From the NCBI RefSeq assembly GCF_009734385.1, contig NZ_CP046452.1, forward strand, positions 2,232,001 through 2,296,000: a stretch of 64,000 nucleotides of DNA, read 5' to 3'. The stretch is from Corynebacterium kalinowskii (GTDB taxonomy: Bacteria > Actinomycetota > Actinomycetes > Mycobacteriales > Mycobacteriaceae). A model generated the notes under the pieces. It searched no databases. It was not told where the DNA came from and saw nothing but the letters and a program-made list of their open reading frames with translations. Below are positions 33,701 to 42,603 of the stretch, piece by piece. Each line of letters starts with the position of its first letter. Position 1 is the stretch's first letter. Position numbers and translations under genes: made by a program.

Positions 33701-35071
33701 CCCCGGCTTGAAATTGACTGTGATCAAGCCTGTTTTTGGATCACGTGTCCATGAATCGACGAATCCATTAAAGTCTCCATAGCCAACTTTCAAACCGACA
33801 TCTTTAAGAGTGAAATCCAAGTTGTCTGGAAAATCGATGGTAATAGCCTTTACTTCGCCCTCGCCGTTCGAGACCACATCTAGGTACAGTTGATCATAAA
33901 TTGCATAAGCCGGGTACTTCGACATATCAATGTAGGAATCTACGGTTTGATACGTCGCTGATGGCGGGATCTGTGGAGTCGTTGGAACAGAAGTTGTCGT
34001 TGTCGGCGTAGCTGGCACTGTAGTAGTTGGCGGAACCGGTGTCGTGGTAGTGGTTGTCGAAGCCGCTGCTTGAAGCTTGATACAAGCAGAGTTGTTCGAC
34101 GTCCCTGCTGAATCGGATTCGCCATTCATCGATGCTTCATTCCAAGCACCATCACCATTTGCCAAGCTGGAACACTGATATTTCGATGGGCTCGTGGCGA
34201 TATCTTTTTCCACCGTTGTGTTTGGCGTTGCAGTAACAGTGACAGTGATGTTCTTTGTCTCATTCGCAGCAAAACTTCCAAGAGCACTCGCCGCAATCGA
34301 GTAGCTACCACCGCTTTGCGACGCAGAAACTGCCGAGGTTCCGTTGGCAAAGGTCACCGAATTGATGGTAAATCCCGTTGGAACTTTTGGAGTATCAACA
34401 AGTGGATTCGGGATTGGCCCAGTGCCACCGGTTGTATTACTGACTGAAATATTGTATTTGAAAATTGCGGCAGTATTAGCAGCAACGTTCACAGGACTGG
34501 TGGTCAAGCCAGTTTTGGCAACTTTGAATGAAGGGGCAGCGGATGCAGATTGGGTAGAGAGAACCTTTGAGTCGCCTGGGAAATTACTTGGAGTTAAGTA
34601 CACTCCGTCGGCCATATCAGATTTAAAAACGGTTCCCTGAATATAAGTTTTGAATCCGATAGTGAAATTGAGAACGTCGCCACTGTTACCAATAAAATCT
34701 GAACCCCCATTAAGCGAGCTTTTAAAATCGATAATAATCTTCTTGCCGGCGTTGTCGTAAATGCAATTAGAAATTTCAGCAGTTTCCACTGTCAACGAGC
34801 AAGTGTTTACTGTCAAAGATGTGCTGCTATTTAAGGGAATCTCCACCCTCTGAATGGGGCCCGATCCATCCATTACCACATTTACATAAAGGTAGTTTCC
34901 CTTAGCCTTCGAAGAATTGTTCTTATCAATGTGGCTCGGAATCGTCTGATACGTCGTTTGCGCCTGAACCTCCGGTACCTGAGAGACCACGAAAGAACTA
35001 ACACCCAGCACTAGCACCAGTGCTCCAAAGATACCCAAAATACACGTGGTGAGTCGTTTTGTGACTTTCAT
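30701..35071 (-). CDS. Pilus tip adhesin with von Willebrand A domain (SpaC/SpaF-like)
   Basis: 1456 residues from ATG 35071 with AAGGAG 7 bases before it. Another ATG at 35122, overlapping the sortase stop and with GGAGG upstream, would add 17 residues. Signal peptide (MKVTKRLTTCILGIFGALVL...). Two related N-terminal modules, starting TTYQTIPSHID and ATYQTVDSYID, are joined by a Thr/Pro linker; a vWA domain (about 695-990) follows with MIDAS DVSTS in IIFDVSTSIGS; then Ig-like modules, a SpaA-type prealbumin-like domain (GLDGAEFGLYYDLNGKP ... YWLVETKSPAGYELL), and sorting signal LPRTG with membrane segment and RRRA tail. Last gene of the pilus operon. Noticeably AT-richer than the adjacent sortase. 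Confidence 0.88.
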   Translation of the reverse strand: MKVTKRLTTCILGIFGALVLVLGVSSFVVSQVPEVQAQTTYQTIPSHIDKNNSSKAKGNYLYVNVVMDGSGPIQRVEIPLNSSTSLTVNTCSLTVETAEISNCIYDNAGKKIIIDFKSSLNGGSDFIGNSGDVLNFTIGFKTYIQGTVFKSDMADGVYLTPSNFPGDSKVLSTQSASAAPSFKVAKTGLTTSPVNVAANTAAIFKYNISVSNTTGGTGPIPNPLVDTPKVPTGFTINSVTFANGTSAVSASQSGGSYSIAASALGSFAANETKNITVTVTATPNTTVEKDIATSPSKYQCSSLANGDGAWNEASMNGESDSAGTSNNSACIKLQAAASTTTTTTPVPPTTTVPATPTTTTSVPTTPQIPPSATYQTVDSYIDMSKYPAYAIYDQLYLDVVSNGEGEVKAITIDFPDNLDFTLKDVGLKVGYGDFNGFVDSWTRDPKTGLITVNFKPGLQTYEGQRFSFNFNFHQYFTNGTSTVKFPADFTDNSTIYLTAPVTAPGAAFQLEKRASTTTPVALEGAKQTTLAYEIEVTNVGDLGGKLPAGILDGLQLPNGMTIDGAAFSLNGSNIATTINGSNFEISPAALGEFAAGETKTIAVEVKATPDANLAKDVAANPKNYTCGDIAKKDGLWNKVSLVGERDTSLKAVTNNSACIRPFSTANTGPDLETVLDDISYLPDSLQNPPLQQRCGQNVAIIFDVSTSIGSTGLSNVKNAGNSIVDALAGTSANIGLFNFATNAPYVESAVQKTPLSMQDATNVGTLKDKIGSLSIPGTFEGGTNWEGGLQQVLNSGVHYDAVYFVTDGQPTTSMSRTDSPANGKGDLDYGLYTHTSEVAAAIDVANQLKLSGTHIEAITVNLPTKTEILLKESVYIYAQAGTDDNWTDGKFWVDNVNFSGLLSNAVDGGSSKIKQYPGSGQWSTSTDVTRDESLWADGRMSPADMMNHVVGPNQLDGSKYAVSPVGDFTKMAAQLRNLIVGPCLANLNITKTIVNPDGSTKRPGENWSFKAEALPNNIVLTYDSSGTPRSTAPNQTKQTDLFGKTTFGIGSQENQLVSVQELIPADSPYKLYPQKANKNAVCTMKKFNTSTQQIDTIAVPVTNSGNTGFDLNMIYESSLGAVRSVDCEVKNVEELAEISKQPTVGAPQIVNPDGTASLTYTIEVSNPAVGPISSGPVKEIFRLPASVEINGNVKLDFPEIVGSTVTGDIRTIPAADISLNKEVVIAQKIDLEQGVSQKITVTIPVKVKDMVGVNWYELGRCDGNGGAVSATGVPNSVAMAKDGDPSNNNACIPLTPPEMPLLKISKVAYDGDKDELNDVGLDGAEFGLYYDLNGKPDFQRGQVVSLGSGVPTRMNVQPGEYWLVETKSPAGYELLAQPVKLQFTGSADGWSAAVADGSGLVYVDTSKEKPATEIWIKVADVTSSKLPRTGGFGIGLPAGIAMLLIAAGFMYGRRRA

Positions 35072-35118
35072 CGAATTCTCCTTAAGCATGGTGTGGTGTT
35101 GGATGGGATTTCGCTTGT

Positions 35119-35994
35119 TCATTGTTTATTCCTCCGAAGCATCTTTCTTATCCAGAGGACCAGCAAGAGCAAGACAATTGCAGATCCAATAACGATCGCC
35201 CACATCCACCATTGCCAGTGGAAGCCGCTTTCTTCAAAGAACTTCTCGTCCGACGGATCCATCGGTACGCGTTCAGCATGCACGAGCAACCGGTGGCTGT
35301 TGATGCCGTATGGCGTGCACGTGATGAGGGTGATGAGGTCCTGGCCGTCGACACGCTTGAGGCTCTCGACCTCGGTCGGCAGCACGGTGTCGATGCGGTA
35401 CACCTTGTACTTCATTTTCTGGCCGGCGGACTGGATGTAAATGGCGTCGCCGACTACGGCCTTGGCAAGATTGTCGAAGAGCGTGGCGTTCTGGAGGCCG
35501 GTGTGGCCAGTCATGACGGCATGCTTGCCGACGCCTCCCACTGGAAGGTCGGTCCCATAGAGGTGGCCCACACCCTTTTGCAGCACTTCATGGCTGGTGC
35601 CGTGGTAAATCGGCAGGTTCACCTGCGCGGATGGAATGACTACGCGCCCCATCGCGTCGTAGGAGTCCAGTTGTTTCTTGTATTCCTGGAATCCGGCAGA
35701 GCGTTCATCTTGGGTGCCGGACCAGGGGTCGGTGACGGCGGACTCACCGCGGTGGTCGTTGTAGGAGATGGCATCTTCCAGCTCCTTATTAATGACCTCT
35801 GCCGGTACGGTCTGCTCGTACTGCGAGTACGCCTCAGCAACCTTCGTCTGCCGAATGTTATTCCACTGGGTGGCCACGACTGGGTAGAGCAGCACGCACA
35901 GCCCAGCGAGCACGAGAAGGACAGGCACCAGCACGCTGGACAGTTTGCGCTGCGCCTGTGGCTCCTTCTCTCTTACCACGGTGTGCATCCCCAT
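35119..35994 (-). CDS. srtC: Class C (pilin-polymerising) sortase, second copy
   Basis: 291 residues. Membrane segments near 18-40 and 262-282. Catalytic His164 (TGHTG), Cys226 (TCTPYG) and Arg235 (NSHRLLV). The lid motif DPW at 89-91, which plugs the active site in pilin sortases, marks class C. Cross-links pilins through LPxTG-Lys isopeptide bonds. AGGGAAG precedes the ATG; 9 bases after the spaB-like stop. Its stop overlaps an ATG of the tip-pilin frame. Confidence 0.95.
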   Translation of the reverse strand: MGMHTVVREKEPQAQRKLSSVLVPVLLVLAGLCVLLYPVVATQWNNIRQTKVAEAYSQYEQTVPAEVINKELEDAISYNDHRGESAVTDPWSGTQDERSAGFQEYKKQLDSYDAMGRVVIPSAQVNLPIYHGTSHEVLQKGVGHLYGTDLPVGGVGKHAVMTGHTGLQNATLFDNLAKAVVGDAIYIQSAGQKMKYKVYRIDTVLPTEVESLKRVDGQDLITLITCTPYGINSHRLLVHAERVPMDPSDEKFFEESGFHWQWWMWAIVIGSAIVLLLLVLWIRKMLRRNKQ

Positions 35995-36003
35995 CGTTCT
36001 TCC

Positions 36004-36750
36004 CTACTCTGCATTCTTCCTGCGTCGCACCAGCATGATGCCGAGCGCCATCAAAGCGACGGCTGCACCGACAACACCGATGACGGCCGCGCCGGTGGAT
36101 GCCAATCCTTTACGAATTCCCAACACCCGATCCTCACGCATCGGTGGAGTTGGATCGTCACGCACGCCCTGCACCGAATCGGTCGGACGTGGCGTTGGGT
36201 CCGGGTTGTCCCCCGGCACGTAAGGCGGGTACTCCGGCTTGGTCGGGGTGGTGGTCGGCGCGACCGGCTTGAACTTGGCGTTGATCGTCGGCTCACAGTT
36301 CCAGCGATCGGTGCCGCCGGTGGGCAGCGTGATCACGAACGGAGCTGGCGTTTGGTGCTTGCCATCATTCGGAATCGTCGCGGTTACCAAGTAGGCGCCA
36401 GATGGAAGGCCACTGAAGTAGGCCTTTCCCGAGGCGTCGCTGGTGGCGTACCACTGGCCGTCCTTCGGAGCAGCGCTTGCCTTATCGACGTCCATTCCCT
36501 TCACCGCATCCCAGCCAGCCGTCGTGGTGAGGTCGATGCCGGCCAACTTTTCTAGCGTGAATACAGTGCCTTCGACTTCGTCGTCCCATTTGACCTTGTT
36601 GACGACCATGGTGACGTTGATGCCAGCGCAGGAATCAGATTGTGTGATGTCAAGGCCGTCGATAGGCCCGGTAACCGGATTGGCGGCAGCAGGTGCGATG
36701 CTGAGCGCTGCAATCGTCACAGCGGTAGCCAAGGCGAAGCGCTTATTCAT
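36004..36750 (-). CDS. Minor/basal pilin (SpaB/SpaE-like)
   Basis: 248 residues from ATG 36750, overlapping the end of the upstream sortase by 8 bases. Signal peptide MNKRFALATAVTIAALSIAPAAA. One SpaA-like beta domain (VVNKVKWDDEVEGTVFTLEKL, ASGKAYFSGLPSGAYLVTATIP), a Pro-rich stalk (TTTPTKPEYPPYVPGDNP), and C-terminal LASTG, membrane segment and RRRK. LASTG departs from LPxTG at position 2. SpaB-type pilins end polymerisation and link the fibre to the wall; size and operon place support that role. Confidence 0.88.
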   Translation of the reverse strand: MNKRFALATAVTIAALSIAPAAANPVTGPIDGLDITQSDSCAGINVTMVVNKVKWDDEVEGTVFTLEKLAGIDLTTTAGWDAVKGMDVDKASAAPKDGQWYATSDASGKAYFSGLPSGAYLVTATIPNDGKHQTPAPFVITLPTGGTDRWNCEPTINAKFKPVAPTTTPTKPEYPPYVPGDNPDPTPRPTDSVQGVRDDPTPPMREDRVLGIRKGLASTGAAVIGVVGAAVALMALGIMLVRRRKNAE

Positions 36751-37675
36751 GATCATCACTTTCCGATTCGTACTTGTCAATCAAGTCCATGGCGGGAACC
36801 CGAGGTTCGGCTTCCTTGAGCTTCTTTAGCTGGCGACGCATCCACACGGCCAGGGCGATCGCCACTGCGAGTGCACCGATAAGCAGCGCCCACATCCACC
36901 ACTGCCACTGAGCACCCTTCGTCTGGTCGATGGCTTCGTGGTCCTTCGCATCCATCTCAACGCGGTGTCCGCGGACAAGGAGTCGGTGAGAGTTGATGCC
37001 ATATGGCGTACAGGTGACGAGGGTGATGTAGTCCTTGCCATCGACTGGACGCAAGTCATCGGTTTCGTTAGGGAGCACGACCTTGATCTGGTCGACTTGG
37101 TACTTCAGTTTCTCACCGGAGACCTGGACGTAGATGGCGTCGCCTTCCTTGACATCCTTGAGGTTGTCAAAAAGAGTGGCGTTTGGAAGGCCGGTGTGTC
37201 CGGTGAGCACCGAGTGCGAGCCTTCGCCACCCACCGGAAGATCAGAGCCAAACAGGTGGCCGACGCCTTTTTGCAGGGTGTCATGGTCAGTACCGTGGTA
37301 CAGCGGGAGGTTGATTTGGCCCGTCGGGACAATCAAACGACCCATGGCCTCGTTCTGGTGCAGTTGTCCCAGGTAGGCCTGGTAGTCATTGTTTTGCTTG
37401 GAGATCTGCGCCAGCCAAGGGTCCAGGATCGGACCTGTGTTGCGGGTGTCGTTGTACTGGCGCGCACTCTCCAGCGCGGTATTGAGTTGTTCGGGATCAG
37501 CTTGCTTTTCAAACTTCGCGTATTCATTCGCGACGTTGATCTGCCTGATGTTGTTCCACTGAGTGGCAACAACCGGATACACCAGCACCAAGACTCCGAG
37601 GAGAACCAGGATCACCGGAATCAGGACCGACTTCAGGTCCCTCTGCGACTGTGGGGCTTTCGTTTCTACCGTCAT
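36743..37675 (-). CDS. srtC: Class C (pilin-polymerising) sortase, first copy
   Basis: 310 residues. Catalytic His160 (TGHTG), Cys222 (TCTPYG) and Arg231; lid DPW at 85-87. N- and C-terminal membrane segments (about 17-38, 258-280). Close paralogue of the other sortase (VYPVVATQWNNIRQ and TPYGINSHRLLV shared). Lies between major and minor pilin genes, as SrtB in the C. diphtheriae SpaD-type cluster (recalled). Preceded by a perfect hairpin. Confidence 0.95.
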   Translation of the reverse strand: MTVETKAPQSQRDLKSVLIPVILVLLGVLVLVYPVVATQWNNIRQINVANEYAKFEKQADPEQLNTALESARQYNDTRNTGPILDPWLAQISKQNNDYQAYLGQLHQNEAMGRLIVPTGQINLPLYHGTDHDTLQKGVGHLFGSDLPVGGEGSHSVLTGHTGLPNATLFDNLKDVKEGDAIYVQVSGEKLKYQVDQIKVVLPNETDDLRPVDGKDYITLVTCTPYGINSHRLLVRGHRVEMDAKDHEAIDQTKGAQWQWWMWALLIGALAVAIALAVWMRRQLKKLKEAEPRVPAMDLIDKYESESDDHE

Positions 37676-37713
37676 GGCGTATCACTCTTGCTGATCTTTA
37701 GGCTTAACTGCCG

Positions 37714-37742
37714 GTGAGGCGACCTGCTAGAGGTCGCCTCAC
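37714..37742 (-). promoter_or_regulatory. Perfect intra-operon hairpin between major pilin and sortase
   Basis: GTGAGGCGACCT and AGGTCGCCTCAC form a 12-bp perfect stem with a 5-base loop. There is no strong T run on either side, so it looks like a partial terminator or an RNA-processing/stability element that keeps pilin mRNA in excess over sortase mRNA. Confidence 0.65.
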
Positions 37743-37763
37743 TTTGGCGAGAAGGCTAGGTAA

Positions 37764-39497
37764 TTAGGCCTTCTTGGAGTTGCGGCGGGCGAACCAAGCG
37801 CCAGCGCCGACGAGAGCTGCACCGATCGCAGCCAGAACACCGATACCAGCACCACCGGTGAGTGGGAGCTGAGGGGTGGTGTCATCAAGGTTGATGACCT
37901 CACCGTCATTCGCGCCAACCTTCACGGAAGCCAGTTTGTAAACCGGAACGGTGTAGGACTTCGTCTCAACCGTTGGAGGATTTTCAACCACCGTGCCGTC
38001 AGTGTTCTTGGTGAAGGAACGGGTGACGATGTCGCGAGTCACATTTTGAGTCTCACCAGAAGCGAGCAGCTGGAAGTCGATTGGCTCAGCCAGCAATTCC
38101 TTACCCTTAGGAGCCTTGGTCTCCACAAGGCAGTAGCGGGTGCGATCATCCTCGGCAACCGGCCCATTGTTCGCAAAGTCGTTTACGTGCAAACCGGTGA
38201 TGGAAACCTTGCCATCCTGTCCGGAAACGAAAACATCTCCACCAGCTTCCGCGCCGTTCAGGTCAATTGCCTTAGCAGTCTTGACGTCGAGTGCGGAGCA
38301 GTCCTTTGCGCCCGGCGCGGATTCGAAGACCTTAAATTCTGCACCTTCGAGGCCCTTTCGGTTGCCATCGACCTTCAGGAACTCAACGCCACTGGAGTAG
38401 GTGAACACAGGAGGGGCGGTGTAGGACTCAGTGCTTGGATCTGGGTTACCTGGGGTGCCACCCTCAAAGTCCATGTCGTTGGTTGGGTTGGATGGTTCCC
38501 ACTCGCGGGCCTCGTTAGGCACAACCTCGGCGTTAGTGGTCTTGACAGCTTCAACGTGAACAACGACAGTGTTCTGGTTGTTGAGCTTCTTTAGGCCTTC
38601 AGCGGTGAACTTGACAACGAAGTTGCCAGTAGCGTCAACCTTGGTCAGGGTGTAGTCAACATCCTTGGTGACCGCCTCATCGTCAACAGTAACCGAGATT
38701 ATGGCGTTCTTCACGTCAAGGTTCTTGGCATCCAGGGTATCTTCGATCCAGTAGTAGGAAAGCTTCTTGCCATCTTCTACCTGACGAACCTTGGTCGTAA
38801 TGTCGTACTTGTAAGTACCGGAAGTGTGCTGGCCCTTATCCTCAACTTCCTTGACTGGCTGAGTCTTGGAGTAGTTCTTAGGGTAAGCGTGAACGTTGTA
38901 GTTCCAGCTTTCGCCCTGAGTTGCGGTCTCGACTTCCTTGGTACGAGGGTCATCAGCAGTGGTATTGGTCATTGGCAGGAAGGCGATGAAGTCCGCTGCT
39001 GGGGTGTAGCCAGGAGCTGGGGTAGTTTCCTTGACCAGATATGCACCGATCTTCAAGGTGACAGGATCCGTGTCGCCGCTAGCGAGGGTGGTCATAGTGG
39101 TCGAAGAATCTGCGAGGCGAGCCTTCTTGTCGGTGATCCACTTCTGAACGGTCGCTGGAGTCAATCCCTGAGCGGCTGCCAGCCACTCATTAGTGCCAGC
39201 CTTGATGACGTTGCCATTAGCATCCAGGAGCTCAATTTCGGTCGCAGTGAACACCACGTCCTTGAGCGGTGTGCCATCCGGAGCAGGATCCTGGATATTG
39301 CCGGTTGGGGTACCAGTCGAGGTTGGGTTGCCGTACTTGTGGATGGTGAGGGTACCCTCGGCCCGGTCAATGGTCGAGACGACTACTGGGGTAGATGGAG
39401 TGACATCCTGCGCAAGCGCCATTGGGGACATACCCAGGGTCAGGCCGACGATTGCGGCAGCGGAGACGCTGCGCAAAGCGATTGAATTCTTAGTCAT
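37764..39497 (-). CDS. Major shaft pilin (SpaA/SpaD-type)
   Basis: 577 residues. Signal peptide about 1-29. Pilin motif WNYNVHAYPKN at 198-208 with linking Lys207; E-box YCLVETKAPKG with Glu459 (isopeptide formation); Cys400 and Cys456 could form the C-terminal disulfide seen in SpaA; sorting signal LPLTG at 544-548, membrane segment and RRNSKKA. This is the polymerising subunit. AAGGA precedes the ATG and a long leader lies upstream. First gene of the pilus operon. Confidence 0.93.
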   Translation of the reverse strand: MTKNSIALRSVSAAAIVGLTLGMSPMALAQDVTPSTPVVVSTIDRAEGTLTIHKYGNPTSTGTPTGNIQDPAPDGTPLKDVVFTATEIELLDANGNVIKAGTNEWLAAAQGLTPATVQKWITDKKARLADSSTTMTTLASGDTDPVTLKIGAYLVKETTPAPGYTPAADFIAFLPMTNTTADDPRTKEVETATQGESWNYNVHAYPKNYSKTQPVKEVEDKGQHTSGTYKYDITTKVRQVEDGKKLSYYWIEDTLDAKNLDVKNAIISVTVDDEAVTKDVDYTLTKVDATGNFVVKFTAEGLKKLNNQNTVVVHVEAVKTTNAEVVPNEAREWEPSNPTNDMDFEGGTPGNPDPSTESYTAPPVFTYSSGVEFLKVDGNRKGLEGAEFKVFESAPGAKDCSALDVKTAKAIDLNGAEAGGDVFVSGQDGKVSITGLHVNDFANNGPVAEDDRTRYCLVETKAPKGKELLAEPIDFQLLASGETQNVTRDIVTRSFTKNTDGTVVENPPTVETKSYTVPVYKLASVKVGANDGEVINLDDTTPQLPLTGGAGIGVLAAIGAALVGAGAWFARRNSKKA

Positions 39498-39893
39498 GAA
39501 TCTTTTCCTTCGAAACGACAGGCCACCCGAACCGTACAGCCGGGAGGCTAAATATGCAGTTGGTGGCCGTTCCTGGCTGTGCTTCCGAGATCTTCTCGGT
39601 CGTCGGCCGGATTCCGCCTAGTGACCGGTATTCCAGCCACACACCGACATCCTTATCGGCACACCATTAATCTTAATACATTGCTAAGAAATATGGTAGT
39701 TATCTGTCAGGAATAGGGTTTGCCTGTAGTATTGCCTGAAAAAATTGCTGGTTCACACGTCATTTTTGATTACCATTAGCGCCATTCCCGCAGGGGAGCC
39801 TCACCAATTTGGGGGATAACATATCCACCAAACTCCCTTAACCTGCATAAATGTGATCGCTGCCACGTTCAACGAAACCGCAGGACACGACAA
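39498..39893 (-). promoter_or_regulatory. AT-rich promoter and long leader of the pilus operon
   Basis: No gene is seen here. The part from about 39660 to 39840 is AT-rich and contains several possible minus-strand -10 elements (such as TAAGAT near 39670). The 160 bases next to the pilin start are GC-richer and hold a small perfect hairpin CCGAGA-AGA-TCTCGG (39586-39600), suggesting a structured 5' leader. Exact start site unknown. Confidence 0.45.
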
Positions 39894-39921
39894 AGCCCGC
39901 CAACATCTCTGTCAGCGGGCT
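39894..39921 (-). terminator. Terminator after the 441-residue surface-protein gene
   Basis: AGCCCGC (39894-39900) pairs with GCGGGCT (39915-39921); on the minus strand TTTG follows the stem. It separates the upstream gene from the pilus operon. Confidence 0.65.
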
Positions 39922-39946
39922 CTCAGAATTGATTGTGCTTAATACT

Positions 39947-41272
39947 TCAGGAATGTCGTCCCTTTGGGCGGGCGAGGAAGGTCGAGCCAATAATAAACAG
40001 GACGGTCGCGACAAGGAGCACACCGAGAACGGAAGCACCCGTCATAGCGAGCATCGGACGAGATTTCGGAGCTTGCGCCGTCGCACCGACCGGAGCAACA
40101 GGCGTAGCCTGCGGAGCTGCCTGGTTCACTGGAGCCGAGGCGCTAGTCTCAGGAGAGCGCTGCTCGGCGGGCGCAGCATAAGGAACTGGCGAAGCCTTGG
40201 AAGAAATAAATTTTTCTTCCCCGCCACTAACCTTTGCGATATCTCCCGAAACTTTCTCGACTGCGTTAACGATGCCCATGGCGTCGGCAAGCAGCTCATC
40301 CTTCTTTGCAGCCTCGGTGGTCGTCGGAGTGCCAGATGCCTTCGTCTCCACGGCTTGCTTCTCGGCGTCCTCAACAACCATCTCAGGTGCAGGGGCCGCC
40401 AGCGGTTCGATCAACTGGACCTCTTCCGTAAAGTCAACAGGCGCTGGCTTTACCGTTTCTACAGCAGGAGTCTCCTCGGCAGCAATCTCAGCCGGGGCTT
40501 CCATCTTCGGCTGAGGGCGATCCTGGGCCTCAGCCGGCTTCACCAGCTGTAACTCATGCTTGTCAGTCTCTTCCACCACACCGATCAGAGGAACGATCGG
40601 TTCATTCTTCTCAATTGCCTTAGCCTCGAAGTCTGCACTGACCTCGACGGGGAGAATGATCTGGGCTTCCCAACCAAAGTCTGGGGTGATCTCTTCGCGA
40701 GTATCGATCTTTTGCACACGGAGCATTGGTGCGCCGGTGTCCTTCGAGATATCTTCGAAGGTTGCAATTGGGAAACCGAGGTTGTTCGCCATCATCATCT
40801 GAGGCAAATCCATGTCCTTGAAAGCCATGCCCTCGGTACCAAGGTGCATGACTTCGCCAGTCTTGAATTTCTCCATGTCAAACTTGAGCTGAACAGCGAA
40901 TTCCTCACCGACAGTCAGCTCATTGACTTCCTTATCCGTACGCTCCTTAAAGACATAGGACACCTTGTCGGTGTTCAAGAAGTCCTTAGGAACTGCCGGA
41001 GTGGTGGTTGGTGTCGCCGTCGCAGTCGCCGTTGTTGTCGAGGTCGACTTTGCGGTAGGGGTCGCGGTTTCAGTTACCAACGCAGGCTCAGGAGTAGGAA
41101 TAGTCTCAATGGTCGGGAGGTACTTGTCGTATCCCTCGACGGTTTCCTCTGCAATGAAAGGTGCAGGGCTTACAACTGGGGTTGTGGTGATGGTTTGCGC
41201 CACACCAGGGATGACGGTTTGAGACAGTACCAGCGCCGAAAACGCAGCTGCCGTAATCTTCCTCATTGTCAC
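39947..41272 (-). CDS. Secreted protein with C-terminal membrane anchor, upstream of pilus operon
   Basis: 441 residues. Signal peptide about 1-25 (MRKITAAAFSALVLSQTVIPGVA). A Thr/Pro-rich stretch (ATATATPTTTP) precedes a folded-looking domain (about 95-230: DKVSYVFKERTDKEVNELTVGEEFAVQLKF, FGWEAQIILPVEVSADFEAKAI). Then an acidic Pro/Glu/Ala region, a helix (DELLADAMGIVNAVEKVSGDIAKVSGG), and a membrane segment MTGASVLGVLLVATVLFIIGSTFLARPKGRHS. MLAMTGAS resembles a decayed sorting signal (LAxTG to MTG). Shares its C-terminal layout with the 315-residue protein on the other side of the pilus cluster. Function unknown. Confidence 0.7.
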   Translation of the reverse strand: MTMRKITAAAFSALVLSQTVIPGVAQTITTTPVVSPAPFIAEETVEGYDKYLPTIETIPTPEPALVTETATPTAKSTSTTTATATATPTTTPAVPKDFLNTDKVSYVFKERTDKEVNELTVGEEFAVQLKFDMEKFKTGEVMHLGTEGMAFKDMDLPQMMMANNLGFPIATFEDISKDTGAPMLRVQKIDTREEITPDFGWEAQIILPVEVSADFEAKAIEKNEPIVPLIGVVEETDKHELQLVKPAEAQDRPQPKMEAPAEIAAEETPAVETVKPAPVDFTEEVQLIEPLAAPAPEMVVEDAEKQAVETKASGTPTTTEAAKKDELLADAMGIVNAVEKVSGDIAKVSGGEEKFISSKASPVPYAAPAEQRSPETSASAPVNQAAPQATPVAPVGATAQAPKSRPMLAMTGASVLGVLLVATVLFIIGSTFLARPKGRHS

Positions 41273-41430
41273 TTCTATCTGCCAGAGCCTGAATACCTAC
41301 TAATAATGTTCACTTTGAAGCTTAGCGGATCATGAGTGAAAGTAAAAGTAAACTGGCAAAAGAGTGAGTTATGGCTAGTTAAATAGGGTTTCCCCTGGGA
41401 AAGTAATACCCTTCGTACCCCATAAATAGT

Positions 41431-41461
41431 AAGAACCCGCCTCAAAAGAGTGCGGGTTCTT
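41431..41461. terminator. Terminator after asd
   Basis: AAGAACCCGC and GCGGGTTCTT form a perfect 10-bp stem with an 11-base loop, 15 bases beyond the asd stop codon on the minus strand. Confidence 0.85.
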
Positions 41462-41475
41462 AGAATCCTTGAAAG

Positions 41476-42594
<1,119 letters not shown>

Positions 42595-42603
42595 GACAAG
42601 GGG

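Noticed and set aside
35122..36555. 477-codon plus-strand frame opposite the sortase and minor pilin genes
   Set aside because: Shadow of two well-supported genes on the minus strand.
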